The notes under the pieces were generated by a model. The model saw only the letters and a list, made by a program, of their open reading frames with translations. It had not been told where the DNA came from and did not search any database. Of a stretch of 64,000 nucleotides of DNA, positions 44,493-55,040 are shown in pieces. The position numbers and the translations under genes are program-made. Numbering within the stretch: position 1 is the stretch's first letter; each line of letters opens with the position of its first letter. The stretch comes from Leucobacter exalbidus (GTDB taxonomy: Bacteria > Actinomycetota > Actinomycetes > Actinomycetales > Microbacteriaceae). The stretch spans positions 930,001 to 994,000 of the forward strand of contig NZ_JAFIDA010000001.1 in NCBI RefSeq assembly GCF_017834145.1, read 5' to 3'.

Positions 44493-46118
44493 CTACTTCT
44501 TTACGACCAGCTGCTCCTGCTTGATCTCTGCTTCATCGAGCGAGGCGAACTGTTCGTTCAGGCTCTTGCCTTCGCTCGTGCGGAACTCGCTCTTGAACTT
44601 CTCGATCTGAGTCGTGAGCTCTGCCACGGTCTCGTCAGAGAGAAGGTTCGTCTCGCGCAGCGTGGTGAGCGCCTGCGAGTTGCGAGCCAGGTAATCCAAG
44701 AACTCGCGCTCGAAGCGGAGGATGTCCTCCACGGGCACGTCGTCCATGAAGCCCTTGGTGCCAGCCCAGATCGAAACGGTCTGGTCCTCAACGGGGAACG
44801 GTGAGTACTGGCCCTGCTTGAGCAGCTCGGTGAGGCGTGCGCCACGCTCAAGCTGCTTACGGCTGGAAGCATCAAGGTCAGAAGCGAACATCGCGAAGGC
44901 CTCAAGCGCGCGGTACTGTGCGAGCTCAAGCTTCAAGGTGCCCGATACCTTCTTGATCGACTTCACCTGAGCGTCGCCGCCCACGCGTGAAACCGAGATA
45001 CCCACGTCGACCGCGGGGCGCTGGTTAGCGTTGAAGAGGTCGGACTGCAAGAAGATCTGGCCGTCGGTGATCGAGATCACGTTGGTCGGAATGTACGCCG
45101 AGACGTCGTTTGCCTTGGTCTCGATGATGGGCAGGCCCGTCATCGAACCTGCGCCGAGCTCGTCGGACAGCTTTGCACAACGCTCGAGCAGACGCGAGTG
45201 CAGGTAGAAGACGTCACCGGGGTAAGCCTCGCGCCCCGGCGGGCGACGCAGCAGCAGTGATACTGCACGGTAGGCCTCAGCCTGCTTCGAGAGATCATCA
45301 AAGATGATGAGTACGTGCTTGCCGTCGTACATCCAGTGCTGGCCAATGGCCGAACCGGTGTACGGTGCGAGGTACTTGAAGCCTGCGGGATCAGATGCGG
45401 GAGACGCCACGATCGTGGTGTACTCCATTGCACCGGCTTCCTCGAGCGCGCCCTTTACCGAAGCAATGGTCGAGCCCTTCTGGCCGATAGCGACGTAGAT
45501 GCAACGAACCTGCTTCTGCTTGTCGCCTGAAGCCCAGTTGGCCTTCTGGTTGATGATCGTGTCGATCGCAAGAGCCGTCTTACCGGTCTGGCGGTCACCA
45601 ATGATCAGCTGACGCTGGCCACGGCCCACGGGGATCATCGCGTCGATAGCCTTGATGCCGGTCTGCAGCGGTTCGTGAACCGACTTACGCTGCATCACGC
45701 CGGGAGCCTGCAGCTCGAGTGCACGACGGCCCTCGATGCCACTGATCTCGCCGAGACCATCAATGGGCTTGCCGAGCGGGTCAACCACGCGGCCGAGGTA
45801 GCCCTCGCCCACGGGAACGGAGAGAACCTCTCCGGTGCGCGTGACCTGCTGGCCCTCCTCGATGCCGGTGAATTCACCGAGCACGACGACGCCAATAACG
45901 TCTTCGTCGAGGTTCTGAGCGAGTCCGAGAGTTCCATCCGCGAAGCGGATGAGCTCGTTCGCCATGACGCCGGGGAGTCCCGCGACGTGTGCGATGCCGT
46001 CTGCGGCGTCAACTACCGTTCCGACCTCGGTCTTATCTGCCTGGGCCGGCTCGTACGACGCTGCAAAGTCATTCAGCGCGCTACGAATCTCGTCCGGGCT
46101 GATTGAGAGTTCTGCCAT
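44493..46118 (-). CDS. atpA: ATP synthase F1 subunit alpha
   Basis: 541 residues, with the non-catalytic nucleotide site. P-loop [18 protein letters not shown] (about 171-188), [38 protein letters not shown], and the arginine finger region [18 protein letters not shown]. The C-terminus has about 30 extra residues after the family core ([20 protein letters not shown]), common in actinobacteria. Confidence 0.98.
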   Translation of the reverse strand: MAELSISPDEIRSALNDFAASYEPAQADKTEVGTVVDAADGIAHVAGLPGVMANELIRFADGTLGLAQNLDEDVIGVVVLGEFTGIEEGQQVTRTGEVLSVPVGEGYLGRVVDPLGKPIDGLGEISGIEGRRALELQAPGVMQRKSVHEPLQTGIKAIDAMIPVGRGQRQLIIGDRQTGKTALAIDTIINQKANWASGDKQKQVRCIYVAIGQKGSTIASVKGALEEAGAMEYTTIVASPASDPAGFKYLAPYTGSAIGQHWMYDGKHVLIIFDDLSKQAEAYRAVSLLLRRPPGREAYPGDVFYLHSRLLERCAKLSDELGAGSMTGLPIIETKANDVSAYIPTNVISITDGQIFLQSDLFNANQRPAVDVGISVSRVGGDAQVKSIKKVSGTLKLELAQYRALEAFAMFASDLDASSRKQLERGARLTELLKQGQYSPFPVEDQTVSIWAGTKGFMDDVPVEDILRFEREFLDYLARNSQALTTLRETNLLSDETVAELTTQIEKFKSEFRTSEGKSLNEQFASLDEAEIKQEQLVVKK

Positions 46119-46172
46119 TTCGTTTCCTCTGTCTGATCCGGAAGCGCCGCCCCCGGGGTGAAAAGTTGTGCC

Positions 46173-46948
46173 CTAAGCCGCGAGCTGCGTACGCAGGTCG
46201 TCCAGCCGGGAACGGATGCTGCCGTCGATGACGTCGTCGGCCATCTGCACGCGGATGCCGCCGATAACCGCCGGATCAATCACGGTGGTGATCTTCACGG
46301 TGCGGCCAGCGGTGCGCTCGAGAGCGGTTGCAAGCCGAGCCTGCTGCGCTGCCGAAATCGGAGCAGCAACAGTGACGGTTGCGAGTTCGCATCCGATCTG
46401 GTCTGCGGTGATGCGGGCTGCTTCACGCAGCGCCGCTTCAAACCGTCGACCGCGCGGGTGTGAAACCAGCTGGCGAGCGATAGCGAGTGCAGAGTCCGAG
46501 ACCTTGCCGGTCAAGAGACTCGCCAGCAGCGAGACCTTACCGTCAGCTGCAACAAGCTTGCTGCCCAGCGTGAGCTGGAGATCGTGGTTCCGTGCAACGA
46601 CATCGGCAATCGCGAGCAACTCATCTGAGAGGCCGGGGTTCTTGGAGCCCTCGGCACGCAGGCCGAGTTCTTCAATACCCGCGACCAGCTCAACTGAGTT
46701 TGACCAGCGACCAGCAACCACCGCGGTGAGGACCGCGCGCGCGTCAACGGAGAGCGCGCCGAAGAGCCGTGAGACCACGGAGCTCTTCGCCTCGGCCGCA
46801 GCGGAGGAGTCTCCGAGCGCGGAAGCGAGTGCCGGGTTCTGAGCGATAACGCCCGCAACCTCAAGCAGCTCGACACCAACGGTCGTGGCCAGGCCGTCCC
46901 GCAGAGCGGTACGGGCCTGTGCAAGTGCTTCGCGTGACGCGCTACCCA

Positions 46949-46949
<1 letters not shown>
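46173..46949 (-). CDS. atpH: ATP synthase F1 subunit delta
   Basis: 258 residues, longer than the 180 residues of E. coli and like the extended delta of many actinobacteria. N-terminal helical bundle (SREALAQARTALRDGLATTV) and the conserved C-terminal segment TVKITTVIDPAVIGGIRVQM. Links the peripheral stalk to alpha. ATG overlaps the atpF stop by one base (TAATG). Confidence 0.95.
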
Positions 46950-47515
<566 letters not shown>

Positions 47516-47534
47516 CTAGGGAAAGGTGGTCTGA

Positions 47535-48640
<1,106 letters not shown>

Positions 48641-48760
48641 TCTCCTGTATTCGGGGTGCGGATATAAGCCGCACGGCTTCGAACGATGGACGTGCCCCCA
48701 GCACGTATTGGGCGCACCTCAAGTGACGCCCGGCAGGGACATACCTCAGTGTAACAATAC

Positions 48761-48827
48761 TTTCGCCCTCTGAGAAACCAAACACTCCAAATTCAAGCGC
48801 TCATTTGGTTTCATTTTTAGGGCGAAA
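48761..48827 (-). other. Nested stem structure after the atpI-like gene
   Basis: Two pairs of perfect nine-base arms nest: TTTCGCCCT (48761-48769) with AGGGCGAAA (48819-48827), and GAAACCAAA (48774-48782) with TTTGGTTTC (48804-48812), around a 21-base apical region. The sequence is AT-rich compared with its surroundings and starts four bases past the atpI-like stop on the minus strand. It may be a terminator with a weak tail, an attenuator before atpB, or a protein-binding site. Confidence 0.6.
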
Positions 48828-48830
48828 ATA

Positions 48831-49331
48831 CTAATCTGAATAGTTTGCGATCGCGATGCGACCGCGGGCAAAGACAACTACGTTGACTGCCAGCGAGACC
48901 ACCACACCAATGATGATCCCCAAGAACAGCATCGTCGAGTTCAGCCATTCCTGATCTTTCAGCAGCATGGCGGCGGCAATGAAGACCACAATCTTCAGCA
49001 GCCACGCCCCCATCACAATGCTAAAGAAGATCTGCAGGTACGCCGGGCTCGCTGAGAAGCGGTTACCAAATGCGATGCTGCCAGCCGTGAGCGTCAGGAA
49101 GATACCGGCGATACCGGCGCCGATCGCGCCGCCCACCACTCCGGTCATTCCCGAGACGAACCACCCGATAGCGGCAAACACCACGATGAGCAGAATCGAA
49201 ACGACGATGCCCCACTTCACCGCACGCAACAGCACAGGCTGCGAGGTCGGCATGAAGTTTTCAGTGGCGGGCTCGCCGGCGGTGGTGCTGCCAGTTGTGG
49301 CCGCTGTGGGCGTCTGGTCGTGTTCTGTCAC
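48831..49331 (-). CDS. ATP synthase-associated membrane protein (AtpI-like)
   Basis: 166 residues: a Thr/Ala-rich cytoplasmic N-terminus of about 30 residues, then four membrane helices (for example WGIVVSILLIVVFAAIGWFV and LLKIVVFIAAAMLL). Position between wecA and atpB is that of AtpI, which helps assemble the c-ring; sequence similarity is only at the level of topology. Start is GTG 49331, overlapping the wecA stop as GTGA. Confidence 0.75.
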   Translation of the reverse strand: MTEHDQTPTAATTGSTTAGEPATENFMPTSQPVLLRAVKWGIVVSILLIVVFAAIGWFVSGMTGVVGGAIGAGIAGIFLTLTAGSIAFGNRFSASPAYLQIFFSIVMGAWLLKIVVFIAAAMLLKDQEWLNSTMLFLGIIIGVVVSLAVNVVVFARGRIAIANYSD

Positions 49332-50488
49332 TCGGGACTCCTATCGTTGGGCACACGTAGAGTCAACGCTAGCAAGCTTCGACGGGCGATCGCTGTGCGT
49401 ACCCGCGCGATCGGCATCAGCAGCACCATCGCGCACACCATCCCACCCACGATTAACACGATCAGCGGGATCGTGTAGCTCTGCAGCGTGAACACGAGCA
49501 GCACGGCGGTGGAGAGCACCGCGGTGCCGAGATAGAACACGACTACGGCCTGCACGGGCGAGTGGCCCATGTTGAGCAGGCGGTGGTGCAGGTGGAGTCG
49601 ATCAGCCGTAAACGGGCTCTGACCGGCCCGCAGGCGCCGAAATACCGCGAGCGCAAAGTCTGCCAGCGGCAGTGCGAGCACCGCGATCGGCAAGATGATC
49701 GGAATGTAGCTGGCGAGCACGAGCTTCTGGTCGAGGGCGGCGGGGTTGAGTTTGCCGGTCACCGACACGGTGCTCGCCGCCATCAAGAGACCCACAAGCA
49801 GTGCTCCGGTGTCACCCATAAACATTTTGGCGCGGTGCCAGTTGTAGGGCAGAAAACCCGCGCACACCGCCACGACGATGCAGGCGATAAAGCTCGCGAG
49901 GGTGACGGCGTCAACTCGGCCAATGCGGTCGTGCAGCAGCATCGTGTAGACGAAGAACACGGCGTTGGCGATAATGGCGACGCCCGCGACGAGCCCGTCG
50001 AGCCCATCAACAAAGTTCACGGCGTTCATCACAACGGTCATGAGCACCACGGTGATCACAAAGTTCCACACGGCAGAGCCAACTATGAGGGTGTCCCCCA
50101 CGGGCAGCGACACGATCTGCAGCCCATTCCAGGCGAGCAGCCCGGTGGCCACAAACTGGGCGCCGAGCTTCACCATCCAGTCCAGATCGAGCAGGTCGTC
50201 GAGGATGCCGATGACGGCGATGAGCGCGCAGGCACCGGCGAGCGCCCACATTTCAGTGCTCTCGGCATAGATCTGCCGAAATTCGGGCAGCAGCGCACCG
50301 GTCGCGAACGCGGCCAGCATGCCGGCGAACATGGCGACCCCGCCAAGCCTCGGGGTTGGGGTGTCGTGTACGTCGCGCTCGCGCACGGCCGGCGCAAGGT
50401 TGTACTTGCGGCTGAGGCGCAGCACGAAGTAGGAGGCGATTGCGGTGACCGCGGTCGCCACTACCGCGACGATGAGATAGGAGAGCAC
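49328..50488 (-). CDS. wecA: Undecaprenyl-phosphate GlcNAc-1-phosphate transferase (WecA/MraY family)
   Basis: 386 residues with about 11 membrane helices. Family motifs: RDVHDTPTPRLGGVAMFAG, IGILDDLLDLDWMVKLGAQF with the catalytic Asp pair, NAVNFVDGLDGLVAGVAIIA, FMGDTGALLVGLLMA and DRLHLHHRLLNMGHS with the His cluster. It starts a wall glycopolymer on the lipid carrier. It is the usual neighbour upstream of the atp operon in actinobacteria. GTG start at 50488, one base after the sua5 stop. Confidence 0.93.
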   Translation of the reverse strand: MLSYLIVAVVATAVTAIASYFVLRLSRKYNLAPAVRERDVHDTPTPRLGGVAMFAGMLAAFATGALLPEFRQIYAESTEMWALAGACALIAVIGILDDLLDLDWMVKLGAQFVATGLLAWNGLQIVSLPVGDTLIVGSAVWNFVITVVLMTVVMNAVNFVDGLDGLVAGVAIIANAVFFVYTMLLHDRIGRVDAVTLASFIACIVVAVCAGFLPYNWHRAKMFMGDTGALLVGLLMAASTVSVTGKLNPAALDQKLVLASYIPIILPIAVLALPLADFALAVFRRLRAGQSPFTADRLHLHHRLLNMGHSPVQAVVVFYLGTAVLSTAVLLVFTLQSYTIPLIVLIVGGMVCAMVLLMPIARVRTAIARRSLLALTLRVPNDRSPE

Positions 50489-50489
50489 G

Positions 50490-51155
50490 TTAGTCCTCGA
50501 TGGTCACCTGCGGCAGGGCTTCGGCCAGATCTTCGCGGGTGACACCTCCCTCGCGCAAAATACGCAGGCTGCCGCCTTCTTCGGTGAGCGCGGTGGCGTC
50601 AATAATGGTCGAGGCTTCGGGCTCGTCGGCGTTCGCCCCGTTTTCGAGGTACACCGAAACCGAGTCTTCAAGCATGGCCTGAGCCTCGGCGGCGGTGCGC
50701 GCGGGCGGCTCCCCCGTCTTGTTCGCAGACGACACCGCGAGCGGGCCGGTCTCCTGGAGCAGCTCAAGGGTGAGCGGCTGGTTGGGGATGCGCAGGGCGA
50801 CGGTGCCGCCGGTCTCCCCCAGATCCCAGCTGAGTGCCGGGTTGGCCCGGGTGATGATGGTGAGCGCACCGGGCCAGAACGTTTCGGCGAGGGTGCGCAG
50901 CGGCGCCGTAACCTCGGCGGCTAGCGCGTCAAGGGTGGCGACATTGGGGATCAGCACGGGCGGCGGCGACTGGCGCGTGCGGCCCTTTGCGTCGAGCAGG
51001 CGCTGCACCGCTTCTGCGGTAAACGCGTCTGCGGCCACACCGTACACGGTGTCTGTGGGGATCACCGCGAGCTGCCCACTGCCAATCGCTCGCCTTGCGG
51101 CGCGCATTGCCGAAATGAGCTGGGTGGTGTCGCTGCAATCAAATACCTCTGCCAT
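50490..51155 (-). CDS. Threonylcarbamoyl-AMP synthase (YrdC/Sua5 family)
   Basis: 221 residues. Makes threonylcarbamoyl-AMP for the t6A37 modification of tRNAs. YrdC domain: LAVIPTDTVYGVAADAF (about 28-44), KGRTRQSPPPVLI, FWPGALTIITR, VALRIPNQPLTLELL and LAVSSANKTGEPPA. ATG 51155 gives the usual family N-terminus and lies 11 bases after prmC; a start at 51248 would overlap prmC by 82 bases. Confidence 0.92.
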   Translation of the reverse strand: MAEVFDCSDTTQLISAMRAARRAIGSGQLAVIPTDTVYGVAADAFTAEAVQRLLDAKGRTRQSPPPVLIPNVATLDALAAEVTAPLRTLAETFWPGALTIITRANPALSWDLGETGGTVALRIPNQPLTLELLQETGPLAVSSANKTGEPPARTAAEAQAMLEDSVSVYLENGANADEPEASTIIDATALTEEGGSLRILREGGVTREDLAEALPQVTIED

Positions 51156-51166
51156 AGCGCCCCAGC

Positions 51167-52096
51167 TTACTCGGCTTGGCCAGGGAGTCTCGCCGAAGTC
51201 GCCCGATCGCGGCCCGTGAGGTCGACGTGGGTGTGCGTTTGCTGCCACCCGTCGCGTGCGAGCAGCCCGCGAATCGCGGCCCCCTGCTCTTCGGTGTGCT
51301 CGAGCACAATGAGCCCACCGGGCGCGAGTAGCCGGCGCCCGGCACGGCTCAAGATCCTGATGGCGTCGAGCCCATCGCTGCCACTGTAGAGCGCGAGATC
51401 GGGGTCGTGTTCGCGCACCTCGGGGTCGACGGGAATCTCACTGGCCGGCACGTATGGCGGGTTCGACGCGAGCACTGCGAAGCGCTCCAAAAGCGGCGTG
51501 ATTGCGCGGTCGATCTCGCCTGCGGGCTGTTGAGTTCCTTGATCCGGATCATCGAGCTCAGCGATATCGCCCAGCAGCAGCGTGACCCGGTGATCGCCCC
51601 AGTCGGCCACGTTTTGTGCGGCCCAGGAGTAGGCAGTTTCGTCTTTTTCGACGGCCCAGATGCGCGCGGTGGGCACCTCGTGCGCCATCGCGAGGGCGAG
51701 GGCTCCGCTGCCCGTGCAGAGATCGAGCGCGAGCGGATCGGGCTTAAGCGCGAGTTCATCGATCGCGATTTGCGCGATTAATTCAGTTTCGGGCCGCGGC
51801 ACAAACACGCCGGGGCCGACCTTCAGCTCAAGGGTGCGAAACGGTGCGAGGCCGGTGAGGTGCTGCAGCGGCACGCGCTCGGCACGGCGTTGTCCCAGCG
51901 CTTCGAACTGCGCGTGCTGCGCTTCGGTGAACGTGCGTCCCATGATGGCGAGGGCTTGCACCCGGCCGCGTGATTCGCCCAGCACGTGGCCGGCGAGCAG
52001 CTCGGCATCGACCATCGGGGTGTCGATGCCGGCCGCGGCGAGGGTGTCAGCGAGCTGGCGCAGCTGCTGCTGCAGCGCGCGAGAGTGAGAAGCCAT
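51167..52096 (-). CDS. prmC: Release factor glutamine methyltransferase
   Basis: 309 residues. Methylates the GGQ glutamine of release factors. N-terminal helical domain (about 1-75) and SAM domain with LDLCTGSGALALAMAHEVP (about 124-142), VFVPRPETELIAQI, and the catalytic FAVLASNPPYVPASEIP. It normally directly follows prfA; here 4.5 kb intervene. Confidence 0.95.
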   Translation of the reverse strand: MASHSRALQQQLRQLADTLAAAGIDTPMVDAELLAGHVLGESRGRVQALAIMGRTFTEAQHAQFEALGQRRAERVPLQHLTGLAPFRTLELKVGPGVFVPRPETELIAQIAIDELALKPDPLALDLCTGSGALALAMAHEVPTARIWAVEKDETAYSWAAQNVADWGDHRVTLLLGDIAELDDPDQGTQQPAGEIDRAITPLLERFAVLASNPPYVPASEIPVDPEVREHDPDLALYSGSDGLDAIRILSRAGRRLLAPGGLIVLEHTEEQGAAIRGLLARDGWQQTHTHVDLTGRDRATSARLPGQAE

Positions 52097-52124
52097 AGCC
52101 TCTACTTTCCCACACCCAGGCGGG

Positions 52125-52154
52125 AGCGCTGCGCGGTGACTTCCGCGCAGCGCT
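52125..52154 (-). terminator. Hairpin upstream of prmC
   Basis: 12-base perfect arms (52125-52136, 52143-52154) with a six-base loop; outer GGG/CCC pairs can extend the stem. It lies between the small membrane protein gene and prmC. No U-run. Confidence 0.5.
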
Positions 52155-52165
52155 TCCCACAGGGT

Positions 52166-52513
52166 TTACCAGAATACGGCGATTGCCACGTTGATGAGCG
52201 ACAGCCCACCCACGGCGTGAGCGATGCCCGTCGATACAGGCTCGCCCTTCTTGACCTTGCTGCGGCCGATCCATGCGGCGACCAGAATGCCCACGAGCAG
52301 CACCAGCTTGACGCCGATCTTGATGTGGTTGACGCTGCCGTCGCCCATTTCGGCGAGGCCCACGAGCAGCAGGCCCGTGATGAGCTGCACCCAGGCGCCA
52401 GCAAACTGGAATACCCCCACCGTGGGGGTCTTGAACGTGGCGAGCCAGCCACCCACGAGGGCAGCGGCACCGAGAAGGTGGAAGAACACGAGAACGGTAT
52501 GTAGGAAGTCCAT
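52166..52513 (-). CDS. Small four-helix membrane protein of unknown function
   Basis: 115 residues, not recognised as a named family. Four hydrophobic segments: VLVFFHLLGAAALVGGWLA (about 7-25), FAGAWVQLITGLLLVGLAEM (about 40-59), IGVKLVLLVGILVAAWIG and HAVGGLSLINVAIAVFW at the end. A His in the first helix and another near a Lys pair (NHIKIGVK) recall small haem or copper membrane proteins, but this is weak. ATG 52513 follows GAGGG. Divergent from a TetR gene with a palindrome between, which may control it. Confidence 0.75.
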   Translation of the reverse strand: MDFLHTVLVFFHLLGAAALVGGWLATFKTPTVGVFQFAGAWVQLITGLLLVGLAEMGDGSVNHIKIGVKLVLLVGILVAAWIGRSKVKKGEPVSTGIAHAVGGLSLINVAIAVFW

Positions 52514-52596
52514 ACCCTCGAGCATAGGCAGCCTTTGCACACGCCGCTGGGCGCCCCCCGATGGCCGGTGAGAATCAGAGCAACTACACAGTTTCA

Positions 52597-52609
52597 CGAC
52601 ACCGTGTCG
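52597..52609. promoter_or_regulatory. Putative TetR operator
   Basis: CGACAC-c-GTGTCG, perfect odd palindrome, 84 bases upstream of the small membrane protein start and 82 upstream of the TetR start. Confidence 0.55.
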
Positions 52610-52690
52610 GTATCATGCGTAGAGTCACTTTCGGCGCACTGACGGGCCTCGTCACTGTTGACCCGCTGGCGAGAACTGGAGGCGATATCT

Positions 52691-53299
52691 ATGCCACGCC
52701 TTGAAGCGGCAACGGTGGCCGAGCATCGCGCAAACCAAGAGCGCCTGCTGCTCGATGTCGCTCATTCCATGCTGCAGCGCACGGGGGCCGTGCCCGGCAT
52801 GGGCGCCGTGGCCGCCGGGGCTGGGCTCGCCCGCTCGAGCATCTACCAATACTTTGATTCTCGCGAGGCGCTGCTCAATGCCCTCGTGGAAGATATCTTT
52901 CCCAAGTGGGCCGAGCGCGTGACCGGGGCGATGGCTGCCGCACCCAACGCGGGCGCCCGCATACTGGCGTATGCGCTTGCCAATCTTGAACTTGTAGCCG
53001 AGGGCGCCCACGCGGTCGGGTCTGCGCTGGCCACACTGTCCCCCGGCGACGCCGTGAATGAGCAGGCCGCGCGCATGCACCGCCAGATCCAAGAGCCCCT
53101 CACCCAGGCCCTCATTGAACTGCGCGTGGCTGACCCCGAGGGCGTGGGTGAGCTCATCAACGCCATGGTGCACGCCTCGACACTGCGGCTCGAAGCTGGC
53201 CAGCCACCCGCTCAGGTGCGCGAGAACCTCACGGCAGTTATTGCCCCGATGGCGCAGCAGCTGCAAGAGCAACACAGCGGCCAGGATCCCCTCACATAG
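52691..53299 (+). CDS. TetR family transcriptional regulator
   Basis: 202 residues. The N-terminal helix-turn-helix contains ERLLLDVAHSMLQRTGAVPG (about 17-36) and AGAGLARSSIYQYFDSREAL. ATG 52691 follows GGAGG with an eight-base spacer; a start at 52658 is less likely. The effector domain is Ala-rich and unassigned. It may control itself and the divergent membrane protein; cysK begins 116 bases downstream with its own promoter. Confidence 0.88.
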   Translation: MPRLEAATVAEHRANQERLLLDVAHSMLQRTGAVPGMGAVAAGAGLARSSIYQYFDSREALLNALVEDIFPKWAERVTGAMAAAPNAGARILAYALANLELVAEGAHAVGSALATLSPGDAVNEQAARMHRQIQEPLTQALIELRVADPEGVGELINAMVHASTLRLEAGQPPAQVRENLTAVIAPMAQQLQEQHSGQDPLT

Positions 53300-53311
53300 A
53301 TCGGCGAGGTT

Positions 53312-53332
53312 CGCCCGACGCGTAATCGGGCG
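53312..53332 (+). terminator. Hairpin after the TetR gene
   Basis: CGCCCGA-cgcgtaa-TCGGGCG, seven-base arms beginning 12 bases after the stop. No T-run. Confidence 0.45.
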
Positions 53333-53348
53333 ACTTAGGCTATAAGTG

Positions 53349-53365
53349 ATCGGAAACACTCCGAT
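53349..53365. promoter_or_regulatory. Inverted repeat over the cysK -35 region
   Basis: ATCGGA-aacac-TCCGAT, perfect six-base arms, 11 bases upstream of the -10 element. Its position suggests a repressor site for a sulfur or cysteine regulator. Confidence 0.5.
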
Positions 53366-53375
53366 AAGGTGGAGC

Positions 53376-53381
53376 TATAGT
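53376..53381 (+). promoter_or_regulatory. cysK -10 element
   Basis: TATAGT, about 35 bases before the cysK start, giving a short leader with a GGAGG ribosome-binding site. Confidence 0.5.
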
Positions 53382-53415
53382 TTAGCGTCGCACTCAACCG
53401 CAGGAGGATGCACCC

Positions 53416-54351
53416 ATGGCACGGATTTACGACAACATTACCCAGGCTTTCGGCAAAACGCCGCTCGTTCGCCTCAACCGCGTCACCGACGGCGCCGTTG
53501 CCGAGGTATACGCGAAGCTCGAGTTCTACAACCCCGCAGGCTCGGTGAAGGATCGCATCGGTATCGCGATCATCGACGCCGCAGAAGCCTCAGGCGCATT
53601 GAAGCCCGGTGGCACCATCGTTGAGGGCACGAGCGGCAACACCGGCATCGCCCTCGCCTTTGTTGGCGCAGCGCGCGGCTACCGCGTCGTACTCACGATG
53701 CCCGAGACGATGAGCATCGAGCGTCGCAAGATGCTGAAGGCGTACGGCGCCGAGATCGTACTCACCCCCGGCGCAGCCGGCATGCGTGGCGCAGTCGAGA
53801 AGGCTCAGGAGATCGTTGACTCAACCCCCGGCGCCATTCTCGCCAACCAGTTCGGCAACGCAGCCAACCCCGCCGTGCACTACGCCACCACGGGCCCCGA
53901 GATCTGGGCCGACACTGAGGGCAGCGTTGACATTTTCGTTTCGGGCATCGGCACCGGCGGCACCATCACGGGCGCCGGCAGCTACCTGAAGGAGCAGAAC
54001 GCTGCAGTGCAGGTCGTTGCGGTTGAGCCCAAGGACTCCCCGCTGCTCACCGGCGGCAACGCAGGCCCGCACAAGATCCAGGGCCTCGGCGCAAACTTTG
54101 TGCCCGAGGTGCTCAACACCGAGCTGTACGACGAGGTCGTTGACGTTGAGCTCGAAGACTCGCTGCGTCTGGCACGCGAGCTCGCGACCCGCGAGGGAAT
54201 CCTCGTGGGCATTTCGGGTGGCGCCGCCGTATCTGCCGCACTCGAGGTCGCCAAGCGCGCCGAGAACGCGGGCAAGAAGATCGTCGTCGTGATCCCCGAT
54301 TCGGGCGAGCGCTACTTCTCGACCGTACTGTTTGCAGACCTCGAGGTCTAA
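53416..54351 (+). CDS. cysK: Cysteine synthase A (O-acetylserine thiol-lyase)
   Basis: Joins sulfide and O-acetylserine to make cysteine. 311 residues, PLP fold-type [12 protein letters not shown] at the start, [16 protein letters not shown] with the PLP Lys (about residue 43), [20 protein letters not shown] (substrate loop), [20 protein letters not shown] binding PLP phosphate, and [20 protein letters not shown] near the end. GGAGG precedes ATG 53416. With cysE it forms a cysteine biosynthesis pair. Confidence 0.97.
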   Translation: MARIYDNITQAFGKTPLVRLNRVTDGAVAEVYAKLEFYNPAGSVKDRIGIAIIDAAEASGALKPGGTIVEGTSGNTGIALAFVGAARGYRVVLTMPETMSIERRKMLKAYGAEIVLTPGAAGMRGAVEKAQEIVDSTPGAILANQFGNAANPAVHYATTGPEIWADTEGSVDIFVSGIGTGGTITGAGSYLKEQNAAVQVVAVEPKDSPLLTGGNAGPHKIQGLGANFVPEVLNTELYDEVVDVELEDSLRLARELATREGILVGISGGAAVSAALEVAKRAENAGKKIVVVIPDSGERYFSTVLFADLEV

Positions 54352-54360
54352 CACGCCGTG

Positions 54361-54397
54361 ACGCGGGGGTCGGGCATAGGCTGCCCGGCCCCCGCGT
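54361..54397 (+). terminator. Hairpin between cysK and cysE
   Basis: 16-base arms (54361-54376, 54382-54397) with one G-U type mismatch and a five-base loop, seven bases after the cysK stop. The tail TGTCGTG has no T-run; partial readthrough into cysE is plausible. Confidence 0.6.
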
Positions 54398-54470
54398 TGT
54401 CGTGACCACGGTCAGAACACCCACTCCACACCCCAGTGGTTCCCCAGATCTCAGAATGAAGCGAGGCAGC

Positions 54471-55040
54471 GTGAGCATCCTGTCGAGAATCCGTGAAGAC
54501 GTGCAGTCGGCGCGCTCCCATGACCCCGCGGCGCGCGGCGCCCTCGAAGTCGCCGTGGTGTATTCGGGGTTACACGCAGTCTGGTGGCACCGGGTGGCAC
54601 ACACGCTGTGGTCACGGGGTGCCCGCTTTCTTCCGCGCCTGATTTCACAGGCCACACGCTTCGCCACCGGCATCGAGATTCACCCGGGCGCCACCATTGG
54701 CCGCAGGTTGTTCATCGATCACGGCATGGGGGTCGTCATTGGCGAGACCGCCATCATCGGCGATGACGTGCTCATCTACCACGGCGTCACGCTCGGCGGC
54801 ACCGGCCATGGCCGCGGCAAGCGCCACCCCACCCTGGGCAACCGCGTGGTGGTGGGCGCCGGCGCAAAGTTGCTCGGCGCCATCGAGCTCGGCGATGACT
54901 GCGCCGTCGGCTCAAACGCCGTCGTGGTGCGCTCGGCCCCCGCGTGGTCGACCCTCACCGGTATACCGGCGCAGGCTCGGCCGAGGCGTGGAGCGCCCCG
55001 GGCCGAACAGCCCGACATGGCCGACTTCTACGTCATCTAA
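54471..55040 (+). CDS. cysE: Serine O-acetyltransferase
   Basis: Acetylates serine for cysteine synthesis. 189 residues from GTG 54471, chosen because GAGG lies just upstream and the [20 protein letters not shown] start matches actinobacterial CysE; in-frame starts at 54402 and 54456 are possible. Short form with the hexapeptide left-handed beta helix ([60 protein letters not shown]). The C-terminus ends in DFYVI, the kind of Ile-ended tail that inserts into CysK to form the cysteine synthase complex. Convergent with the MFS gene, four-base overlap. Confidence 0.95.
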   Translation: MSILSRIREDVQSARSHDPAARGALEVAVVYSGLHAVWWHRVAHTLWSRGARFLPRLISQATRFATGIEIHPGATIGRRLFIDHGMGVVIGETAIIGDDVLIYHGVTLGGTGHGRGKRHPTLGNRVVVGAGAKLLGAIELGDDCAVGSNAVVVRSAPAWSTLTGIPAQARPRRGAPRAEQPDMADFYVI

